From: Nemertoderma westbladi
Taxonomy: Eukaryota; Xenacoelomorpha; Nemertodermatida; Nemertodermatidae
Direction: 5' to 3'
Assembly: GCA_032718475.1 (NCBI GenBank)
Contig: JAUCBJ010008785.1
Span: 1 to 40,214, forward strand
Length of the DNA: 40,214 nucleotides
The notes below the pieces were generated by a model. The model worked only from the letters and a program-made list of their open reading frames with translations. It had not been told where the DNA came from and made no database searches. Below are positions 32,366 through 40,214 of the stretch, piece after piece (position 1 is the first letter of the stretch; each line of letters opens with the position of its first letter). The translations under genes and the position numbers were made by a program.

Positions 32366-32892
32366 AAGTAAAAGTGTCTGAGTCTGTACTCCCAGATATT
32401 CCCAGTGGTGATATCTCCTTTGCAGAAGTGAAGGCTGCTGCAAAGAGCATTAAGACCAATCGTGCCAGTGGAGTAGATGGTGTTCCCCCTGAGGTCTTTA
32501 AAATACCTGAGTGTTTAAAGCTCATCTATCCCATCATAGTAGACATGTACCGTACAACAAGAGTCCCAGAAGAAATGAAAACAAATAAGTTGGTGCCAGT
32601 TCCCAAGAAGGGCAACCTAACACTCTATGGTTCTTTTCGGGGAATCTCATTCATCTCAATTGCTGCAAAGCTATACAATAGAATTCTATTAAATTACATC
32701 AGAAATCCCATTGAGAGACTGCTCCGTGGAAATCAGAATGGGTTCCGTAAAGGTCGTGGGACCATGGAGCCCATTTTGGCACTTAGAAGGATAATTGAAG
32801 AGTTATCATAAAAGAAAGACAGGCATCTGGCTGTTATCTTTGTTGACTTCTTCATGGCCTTTGATTCAGTCTCTCGCTCACGTATGTTCAGC
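32347..32892 (+). pseudogene. RTE-like reverse transcriptase, fingers and motif A
   Basis: Picks up the protein one frame over from the endonuclease ORF. SGVDGVPPEVFK and the blocks around LVPVPKKG and GNQNGFRKGRGT are conserved RT segments. A TAA at 32809-32811 interrupts it, but the same frame continues with AVIFVDFFMAFDSVSRS, which is motif A (first catalytic Asp). The coding match ends at about 32893 at a deletion. Confidence 0.85.
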
Positions 32893-33221
32893 ATTTTTTC
32901 TTGTTCATAATTGTTGTTGACTATGTTCTACGCATGTCCTTAGCTCATCATAATGATGATGGGGTGATGATAACTCCACCTACTGGCTCCAGAAGTCGAG
33001 GAATCCTGCCAAGTACCTAACTGATCTAGACTTTGCAGATGACTTAGGAGTACTCTCAGAATCACTAGAGGGAGCCCAACGGCTCCTCAGCTCATTAGAA
33101 CATGCTGCTTCTAGTGTTGGTCTTTTTATTAACTCCAGAAAGACCAAAATTTTGACAGTTAACTTTGAAAGTCCTCAGCAAGTCTCTGATCGGATGAGCA
33201 AAAGCTCAATCAAAAGATGGT
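32893..33221 (+). pseudogene. RTE-like reverse transcriptase, motif C (FADD) region
   Basis: Two frames carry the remains. LFIIVVDYVLRMS (about 32901-32940) and NDDGVMITPPTGSRSRG run in one frame. A one-base shift near 33005 then gives YLTDLDFADDLGVLSES, with the catalytic pair at 33038-33043. Compared with the family layout, the segment between motif A and this point is missing some tens of residues, including motif B. The enzyme cannot work. Another shift follows near 33200. Confidence 0.8.
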
Positions 33222-33815
33222 ATGCTTGAGCATGTGGATGACTTCTGTTACCTGGGATCATGGATCCGGAAGTCAGGTGAGGACCTTCGAATACGTAAGG
33301 GAAAGGCATGGACAGCCTTGAATAGGCTTTCAAGGATTTGGAAGTCCCCGAGAATTAATCGGAAACTTAAGGTCCGATTATTTAGAGCAGCAGTAGTTCC
33401 AGTACTCCTCTATGGGAGTCCATGCTGGGCTCTAACTGCTGAGGACACCAAATCTCTGGATGGCACATTCACAAGAATGCTACGCCGGGTTCATTGTGTC
33501 AAGTACAATGCTCACATCTCCAACCAGACACTATATAACATTGGAGGTGTCTCATTGGTTCCCCCAAGCTTGACACTAGAACAAAATCGCCTCCGCTTTG
33601 TAGGACATTGCTTTCGCCGTGAGGACCAGCCAGTGCATAATCTTGTACTTTGGCAGCCTCATGGAGTGAATAAGCATGGTGTACAGCCCATGACTTTCTT
33701 GAGACGCATCTTAAAGGACACTGGCCTTGAAGATGCGGATGATCTAGCAAATGTCATGGGTGATAGGGAGTTGTGGCGGTGCAATTTTGTCGATAAGCCG
33801 GCACAGCATTCTTAA
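33222..33815 (+). pseudogene. RTE-like element, C-terminal domain
   Basis: 197 open codons. FCYLGSWI, the LLYGSPCWAL block, TRMLRRVHCV and the final MTFLRRILKDTGLEDADDL...MGDRELW are typical of the thumb/connection and C-terminal region of RTE-type proteins. The terminal 45 codons are the part also found at 14475-14660. Confidence 0.85.
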
Positions 33816-33861
33816 AAATGCAGCTGCAATGCAGCATGCCGATCCTAGTAGTAGGCATGTG

Positions 33862-34009
33862 TATTACAGAACTAGTAGGGAATTATGTGAAAAAAATTTG
33901 CGAAAAAAATTAAAACGTGTTTTAAATTTCCTCCTGATTACAACTGACCAAACATGTACAAAAAGTGAAACATTTCTTAAATTTTTCAAAAATGATCTTC
34001 TTTTGCGGT
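33862..34009. other. Short AT-rich spacer after the RTE-like element
   Basis: Nothing recognisable; A-runs only. The right target duplication lies just before it, at 33852-33861. Confidence 0.5.
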
Positions 34010-34290
34010 TTTGATACCTATAAGCTAATTTTTCAGCGCCGATTCCGAAATTGGCAAACTTTCGACATTTCTGGGTGTTTGACGGTCAAATTTGGTGATG
34101 CACCAAAATTAAAAATTTTCAAATTTTGGATGAAAATTACAAAAGTTACCATAACTCGAGAACAAAACAAGTTATCGAAAAACTGATTTCAGATTTGGAA
34201 TCACCACAAAAATTTACATCAGAAAACACATTAAAAAAATCTGCTGTAAAAAAAGACAAAGGGTAACCCCCCCCCCCCCCCTTCCCTTAA
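34010..34290 (-). repeat. Dispersed poly-C-headed repeat family, copy B
   Basis: The reverse complement starts with the G-run and ggttaccc, then runs through ctgatgtaaat and ttgttctcgagttat. It aligns with copy A at 6545-6720. The plus strand ends in a run of 15 C at 34267-34281. No coding potential. Confidence 0.55.
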
Positions 34291-35299
34291 GAATGAATTC
34301 AGACGTAACTAAGTATTACGTTACGGAAAAAAATACCGAAAAATAAGTGAATGATCCTTTTTTTATTTTTTATTTGTATTCTTGTTTAAAGCAAACATTC
34401 ATGTAAATAATGAGTTGTGTGGTGTATATTATCATATTATGTGGCCCTACATCTAAGGAGATCTGCATATAACTTGCTTCATGGCATCTTGACGCAGTGG
34501 AAATTGTGCGACGCCAGTAACTGCCTCATTTAATTTAGACCAAAGATTAGACCGACAGACCGACCAACGACAGACCGTCAAACAATCAGACTGACAGACA
34601 CGAGGTTGAGATGGTGATACTTGTAAGCTAAGATCACTATCTTTCATAGCTTTTTCTTTCCTTTCCTTCCCTTCCTTTCCCATGTTTTCCTTTCCTTTAT
34701 TTTCGCCTTTTCTCTTGCTCCTATTTTACATCAATCTATCACTATTAGACATCAATCAGTACTAAATCAAACACGTTGTGGGGTCTTCGAGCAGCACGTG
34801 TTCAAATGTTCAATGACTGAACAGCGACTAATTAACAAATTTATGAGAGATTCATTGACCAGCTACCGACAGACCAATATTGTGACATATATTTTAGTTT
34901 AATGTTTGATTCAATTAGAGGCACAAATTAAAAAGGCTACAAATATATATGGGTGAATAATTAAATTAGTCACCCATTAGGCCTAAAAGGTAGCCAAATA
35001 AAAGTTGCAATCTATATAAATTTTTAAATTCAGTAGTGTGCGTGTGTTGTGTATTGATTCCGTAGATTTCATGTTGAAATAGCGTTCATTAATTTAATTT
35101 CTATTTAATGATTCATGCATACTAATACACACATTAAATTAGTTCGCGTGTGTTAAGTGTGTAAGATTTGATTGTTTCGTCACGAAACCATTAGGGCACA
35201 GAAACTGACGGATTCTTCGCGAATTTCGCAAACGTCGCAAACTTCGGGAATTTGTTCTACAATTTTGACTCCTTAAGCAAAAGGGTCCCGAATGAGTTT
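34291..35299. other. Intergenic, no gene seen
   Basis: Contains a gaccgacagaccgacc stretch (34550-34600), a tttcctttcc polypyrimidine tract (34650-34700) and an ttcgcgaatttcgcaaacg block (35216-35236). The small ORFs are low-complexity. Confidence 0.5.
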
Positions 35300-35605
35300 T
35301 TTAACCTTTATTTTTTGTGATTTTGAGTGCTTTTTTTATATTAGTGAATATTCTAGAACCTTAGTAGATTTTTAATGGTATATAGCTAGTATTTTTTACT
35401 AGCTAGTAATTTTTGGAAATTATTTTGGTCATTAATATATTCTTCAACAGTTTAACCTGAAATATCATGGACTTTCACATTTTTTATAATTTCAAAAAAT
35501 ACTAGCTAGCAAAAAATCACTAGCTATCATAAAAAACATATCTACTAATGTTGTAGAACTTTCACCAATACCAAAAAAATTAAAAAACTCTAAAAAAGGA
35601 TTGGT
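35300..35605. mobile_element. 300-bp foldback element (MITE-like)
   Basis: The left arm (about 35310-35425: ttagtagatttttaatg, gctagtattttttactagctagta) is mirrored by the right arm (about 35490-35600: tactagctagcaaaaaatcactagct, atctactaatgttg). The match runs over roughly 90-110 bp with scattered mismatches, around an 65-75-bp loop. The ends are not sharp and no target duplication was found. Confidence 0.6.
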
Positions 35606-35651
35606 GAAAAATGGCTGGGGTGTCGACAGGGCGAAGTAGGGACCGTGTTGC

Positions 35652-35723
35652 TTAACCCCTTAGAGCCTATGACGTCCACTGCACGTCACCATGGTCAACA
35701 CGAAAACGTGCAGTGGACGTCAT
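35652..35723 (+). mobile_element. piggyBac-like terminus with 18-bp subterminal inverted repeat
   Basis: TTAA followed by CCCCTTAGAGCCTATGACGTC resembles piggyBac ends (TTAA target, CCC-start TIR, GACGTC-rich subterminal part). The 18 bp at 35669-35686 (atgacgtccactgcacgt) are the perfect inverse of 35706-35723. No opposite end or transposase is visible, so it is a fragment or an unpaired end. Confidence 0.5.
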
Positions 35724-35889
35724 GCTGGAATACATGTTTTATTGGAAGGCTCTTGGAGAAGGTATACTGGTGGATAGTATTAATGACATTTATTGCTCTT
35801 CGTGGCAAAAAATCCATTCTGTACTGTAGATAGGCTGTATTGTAGACTGTATTATTAGTGTTAGGTATATGGCGTAATGCCAACCACAG

Positions 35890-36445
35890 TACAGTAGTTC
35901 AGACTGACAGAGAGACCGACAGACAGACAGACAGACTAGATTTATGTAAACGTGTAAACTGACATCAGAAATGAAATCAGCAACCCTTAAACCCCCATAG
36001 CGAGAATGTTGGTTAGTTAGTATACTTTCTTAAGTTTTCACAGACTGACTGACAGAAAGACCGACAGCCAGACAGACTAGATTTTTTTAAACGTGAAAAC
36101 TGACATCTGAAATAAACTTAGCACCCATTAAAACCCCCATAACGAGAATGTTAGTTAGTTTGTATTCTTTTTTAAGTTTTGACAGACTGACTGACTGACA
36201 GAAAGACCGACAAACAGACAGTCTAGATTTATGTAAACCTGAAAACTGACATCAGAAATGAAATCAGCACCCCTTAAAACCCCCATAGCGAGAATGTTAG
36301 TTAATTTGAATTCTCTTTTATGTTTTGACAGACTGACTGACAGAATGACCGACAGACAGACAGACTAGATTTATGTAAACGTGAAAACTGACATCAGAAA
36401 TGTAATCAGCACTCCTTAAAACCCCCATAGTGAGAATGTTAGCGA
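35890..36445. repeat. 143-bp tandem repeat, 4 units
   Basis: gactagattta-type blocks begin at about 35934, 36075, 36221 and 36363. Each unit has a gacagactgactgacag microsatellite, gtgaaaactgacatcagaaatgaa, and acccccatagcgagaatgtt. The tail of the family at 6545-6850 shows a diverged version. Confidence 0.9.
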
Positions 36446-38648
36446 CAAGTTTTAATTATTAACCATATTTCGTAAGATATATTTTAAAACATTTATTTAT
36501 TAATAATGCAATAACTGAATAACCAGATAACGGAACGACAAACCGAATTGAAACTTTTAATTACTAATAATAATTGTGGTGAGAGGTGATGGAAATCAAG
36601 GATATATGTTGTTATGTTATGGAGCACGCGTTGGTAGGCACAGGCAATGAATTGATGTCTGTTGAGATGTATTGAAGGAGCACTATTCCTTCTTTAGTAA
36701 TAATATTAATGTCATTGAATAACTGATACCTAAACACACACACACCCCCCCCCGTCAGCCAGTTCTATGGAGAGTGAGTGAATGGATAGGGAATTAATGC
36801 TATCCTACCATCCCCAACCAGCAGCAGTCTGCCTCTAACAGGCCAGGACATTTTCAGCGTTGCTAAGACACGGGAAGGAATTACTCCGTATTGACTGTCA
36901 TTAGGCGGTTAGAGCCTGCGTGTGAATTAATTGATAAAAATGCAATTTTAATTGTAAATCAATAAATAACTATAAAACTTGACATTAATCTCGAGTATAA
37001 AGTAAAGACTTTGATAGAATGGGACACGGCGAATCTACCCATGTTAATTTTATACCAGATGGGATAAATGTTACCCCCCTAAATAATTAATTACCGATAG
37101 AAGAATCGAAATAATTCGATTCAACCATACAATTTAGCTGAAGATATATATAAATTTAGATTATGGCTTCCGACATTTATGGCTTCCGACACACACACTG
37201 ACACACACACAGACTTTTGAAAAACGGCCATAGTATAATTATATCTGTTCGCTGATGGCTCGCCATACGTGTCTCGCCCCACAGAACAAACAATAATGTT
37301 CAGTCCCACACTTCTTTTCTCCATACCGTTGACCATTGTAGCTAGCTCTTCTATTTTTTCTTTCTTATCAACTTCATTTTCTTTCTCTTTCTTGTGAACT
37401 TCTATTTCTTTCACTTTCTCAAAAATAAAGTCCCTGCTCCTGTATTCACAATATTGTATACGATGTTCCCTTTCCGCTTCTGAGAAGCAATGCGCTTTTA
37501 TAAAAGGACGCTGTACTATTTTTTCGTTTGGGAAGTTCTTTCGGCATTTCCTTATATGCCTTATATTGTATATCTATCAGAATGATAGTATATGTACTGT
37601 AGTAGGTATGAGTAGCATCGTATGGGCATATAAGTAACGCAATAATTTTTATTCGGCATTCATGAAAGGAACTTCTGAGGCAAGTTGGCCTGTCAATCAC
37701 AGCCAGTGAATAGAGGCTGAGTGTAAGTAAAGCCCAGGATGTTGGCAGATAGAAAAAGGCTTCGATTTCCGGACATTCCCTCCCCACCCCCCCCCCCCCC
37801 CCCCGGACAGTTCCGTTCCGTTCGAGTAGGACACTACTGTTTTATATTTCGCTCGCTTATTTTTCATTTTGTAAGGTAAACGGACCGCTTGTATCCAGAC
37901 AAGTTGTACAGTATCCAATTTCCCTTTCTTAGCTCAGAAATTTATATTTTGCATCCCGATTTTACATTTTGTATCCACGTTTTATTTATGGATTTCATCA
38001 ATTCAATTACACTGTATTGTTTGCTAATCTTTAAACAATTATAGATGACCTATATATTCCATCTGTTTCTCCTGTTCAAAGCAAAATCTAATCATGAATA
38101 CTTTTTCACTGTAACTCGTAACTCAACCAATTGGTCCTTTTTCGAAGAAATCCTACATGGGCATTTTGGAGCTAACCCGCCAGCCACTACTGCTTGGCTC
38201 ACTGGAAGTGTATTTAGGTAAAGCTCTATTGTAGGCTGTGGCTCTGTTTAAGCTTAGCTGAGCCAAGACGACAGACATTAGGATGGGAACACGAACACAC
38301 CATATCCTTCCCCTATTCATTTCAATGGTAGCCAGCTTGTCTTTCCCGCACTGGGGGTAGACCATTGTCATTGGTTAGCTGTATGCTATTGTAATACAAA
38401 GAGAGCGGCAGGATAAAGAGAAATGCCGACCTCACTAATAATGGGCTGGTCCCACAGGTCACTTTAAGGTAGGTGGTACAGTAGGTACTACAGTTTACAT
38501 GTTCAAGGGCGCCAGTCCCTAGTCGCTAGCCCATAGTCTGTCATGGAGTTCCTGTAGTAGTTTCAGACGCTTTCACTCAGTATCCTAGTGTCCAGGAAGT
38601 TGGGAGTTGAGTGTTGGTGGGAGGATTGGTGGCCCCCACGCAACACCG
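36446..38648. other. Intergenic, no convincing gene
   Basis: It has cacacac/C-run DNA (36737-36753) and a run of 18 C at 37787-37804. Minus-strand ORFs at 37121-37414 and 37446-37918 are Lys/Glu-rich or hydrophobic, without a recognised domain; the first lies on a tttctttctt polypyrimidine tract. I support no gene here. Confidence 0.5.
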
Positions 38649-39065
38649 CAGTGTCGGGTGACTACAAAACAAAGACCAACGACCCAAATAATAAAGACCT
38701 GTACAAATACAAAACACATGTGTTAACTTTCGTTTATTGTTTTGGTTCCCCAAAACGCCTCTGTAACCTGCTTCTTTACTAACCTGCTCCTTTAAATGGC
38801 AATGTGACCTCAAGCTCTCTGGCAATGGGACCTAAAGCTCTTTGGAACCTAACGGTCTTTGGGACGTAACGCAACTTTACCTCTTTGTTTTGTACAGGTC
38901 ACAATGAGCGTTATGTATCATTGCTATTTAAAGGAGCAGGTTAGTAAAGGAGCAAGTTACAGAGGCGTGACGGGGGATTCAAAACAATTAACGAAAGTTA
39001 ACACATGTAACAAGATTATGCAGGTCTTTATAATTGGGTCTTTGTTTTCTAGTCACCCCGCAGTG
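38649..39065. mobile_element. 417-bp element with long terminal inverted repeats
   Basis: The left arm 38649-38804 and right arm 38929-39065 are inverted copies. Both ends read CA(G/C)TG followed by gggtgacta(c/g)aaaacaaagacc. The arms continue through aaagacctg, aacacatg, cgaaagttaac and aggagcaggtta, with a 124-bp unique centre. No ORF. The CAGTG-type ends recall hAT or CACTA-like termini, but no 8-bp or 3-bp duplication is clear. The inner arm contains the 68-bp minisatellite unit of 10200-10664. Confidence 0.85.
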
Positions 39066-39139
39066 TCCGCGAATTATACTGTACATTGTAAAAAAATATT
39101 AAAAAAAAATTTTTATTATAAAAAAAATATTATTGAAAT

Positions 39140-39375
39140 TAATTTCCGAAATTAACATCCCGAAATTAATTTATGGACGTCCATTAATTAGTTTTTTCAT
39201 TACGATTTTGATTGGTTGATAGATTAATTTCGGGACGTCCATAAATTAATTTCGGGACGTCCATAAGTTAATTTCGGGACGTCCATTAGCTAATTTCGGG
39301 ACGTCCATATAGTTAATTTCGGGACGTCCGTAAATTAATGTCGGGACGTCCATAAATTAATTTCGGGACGTTCAG
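39140..39375. repeat. 22-bp GGACGTCC tandem array with one inverted unit
   Basis: ttaatttcgggacgtccata repeats with GGACGTCC at 39233, 39255, 39277, 39299, 39322, 39344 and (as GGACGTTC) 39366. One unit at 39157-39182 is in reverse orientation. Spacing is 22-23 bp. Confidence 0.95.
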
Positions 39376-39435
39376 ATTATTATACATACTCCTCCTTTAA
39401 CGAAGCCCCATTCAACTCCTTTTATAAGACTGTAT

Positions 39436-39580
39436 GGGGCGAGCCACGAAGTGAGTGAGCCTTAGCGTAGTGGTACCATTAATCAACCTGTGGGGCGAGC
39501 CACGAAGTGAGTGAGCCTTAGCGTAGTGGTACCATTAATCAACCTGTCGTTCTGTCGTTCTGTCGTTCTGTCGCGTTCAA
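39436..39580. repeat. Perfect 56-bp duplication followed by cgttctgt octamers
   Basis: ggggcgagccacgaagtgag... begins at 39436 and again at 39492, identical over 56 bp. Three to four copies of cgttctgt follow. This looks like the head of a dispersed repeat. Confidence 0.9.
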
Positions 39581-40214
39581 TTTTAAACGTTAATAACTCG
39601 GCCAATCTTTGATGAAATCTATCCAAACTTGGTACACATGTTGTTTGGCAAAAGTTTAGAAATTTTCCAAGTAGAATTTCCGTGTGACCTTCGAGAAGCT
39701 AAGATAATAGCAGTTAATTAGTTAATTAAGTTGATTACTGTAAAAACACCATTTTCAACCTGCCTTTTAAAGGAAATTAATTGTTTTACAGTATAAGATG
39801 TAAATAATTATACTTAAAAATTATACAGATGTAATCCACATACGCCATTCTATTATAGTTTTTAATTAGTTCAAGTGATTTGCTTTAATAATTGTGTCTT
39901 TAATTGATCTAAAGTAATTAAAACGGCGTAAAAAATTGATTCTCATTAAATACTGCTCATTTATTGGCCAACATGCTGGTACATAGATGGAAGGATGTGT
40001 CTTAAGCCAGCCAGTTGCTGGGAATGATTATTGGTCAAGTCTCTGCTGGTGTGGAGCTAGCTGGGAGTTGTGGCTGTAGACTAACCAGAGAGGAATTGTA
40101 ATAGGCAACCAGTATTGCTATTCCAGCCCAGACAGCATTCTTTAAATCCAACATCCCAACATTGACTCTACTATAAGTGTTGTATTGCTATCTCAGGTAA
40201 ATGACAGATATAAT
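39581..40214. other. Right edge, no gene seen
   Basis: The sequence taataactcggccaatctttgatg at 39590-39613 has the style of dispersed repeats seen elsewhere. The rest is AT-rich or unrecognised; the last 250 bp are less AT-rich but lack a clear ORF. Confidence 0.45.

Larger units (their letters stand above)
30234..33851 (+). mobile_element. RTE-like non-LTR retrotransposon, nearly full length, inactive
   Basis: Bounded by the duplicated TAGGCATGTG and ending in (TAG)n. It has a 5' UTR of about 430 bp starting with caggtcaggtcaggta, an APE-type endonuclease, a reverse transcriptase and a C-terminal domain, which matches the RTE group (RTE, RTE-X or a related clade). Coding breaks: a frameshift at about 32340, TAA at 32809, a deletion at about 32893, frameshifts near 33005 and 33200. 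Two relatives are in the window: a 3' end at 14475-14660 and a 5' end at 380-672. Confidence 0.88.

Noticed and set aside
37121-37414. Minus-strand Lys/Glu-rich ORF that could pass for a coiled coil
   Set aside because: It is the translation of a tttctttctt polypyrimidine tract and lacks supporting signals.
37446-37787. Minus-strand ORF of 113 codons
   Set aside because: No domain, and it is followed by a C-run; its hydrophobic and basic stretches look like chance open DNA.
1-40214. tRNA, rRNA or snRNA genes
   Set aside because: I looked for A/B-box pairs and acceptor-like stems and saw none convincing. A covariance-model search would be decisive.

Overview
This is animal nuclear DNA. It is AT-rich and sparse in host genes, full of short repeats, and carries eukaryotic retrotransposons and two recognisable animal genes. 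Nothing bacterial is present: no operons, no Shine-Dalgarno spacing, no CRISPR. The frequent words taggcct and accggta, the long poly-C/poly-G runs and the mix of BEL/Pao, RTE-like, hAT-like and piggyBac-like elements suggest an invertebrate, probably aquatic. I cannot name the phylum from sequence alone.

Layout. The left end (1-5.4 kb) holds the two host genes, both single open exons and convergent: an RCC1L-type mitochondrial RCC1 protein (869-2221, +) and an ALYREF/THOC4 mRNA-export adaptor (4588-5322, -). From 5.4 to 12.9 kb there are no genes. That stretch contains a 727-bp non-autonomous hAT element with a perfect 8-bp target duplication (7897-8623), a 68-bp minisatellite (10200-10664) lying between two 134-bp direct repeats, and smaller repeats. 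A GC-rich ORF at 12.97-14.2 kb is the 3' part of a non-LTR-type reverse transcriptase, including a Cys/His finger and a nuclease-like tail. It is followed by a 5'-truncated RTE-like tail (14475-14660, -) inside an 11-bp target duplication.

The centre (17.1-27.3 kb) is a damaged BEL/Pao retrotransposon: gag with a tandemly duplicated, mosaic 5' part, zinc knuckles, aspartic protease, reverse transcriptase, RNase H and integrase. It is broken by a TGA, a TAA, two frameshifts and an unexplained 1.27-kb segment, and I could not find its LTRs. Directly downstream, 27561-28854 looks like a non-autonomous DNA transposon whose two ends carry an 18-bp motif nine times, mostly in inverted orientation between the ends.

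The right part holds a nearly full-length RTE-like non-LTR element (30234-33851, +) within a 10-bp target duplication. Its endonuclease is intact, but its reverse transcriptase is frameshifted and lacks the middle of the catalytic core. Its first ~290 bp reappear alone at 380-672. The remainder (34-40 kb) is repeat-derived: a dispersed poly-C-headed family, a 300-bp foldback, a piggyBac-like terminus, a 143-bp tandem array, a 417-bp terminal-inverted-repeat element that shares its inner sequence with the 10.2-kb minisatellite, and a 22-bp GGACGTCC array.

The two host genes do not form a pathway together. The mobile elements are independent insertions, several related within the window: the RTE-like copies at 0.4, 14.5 and 30.2 kb, and the element at 38.65 kb with the minisatellite at 10.2 kb. 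I did not find a clearly new functional system. The best candidates for undescribed biology are the motif-array element at 27.56 kb, the element-to-minisatellite conversion, and the mosaic gag duplication.
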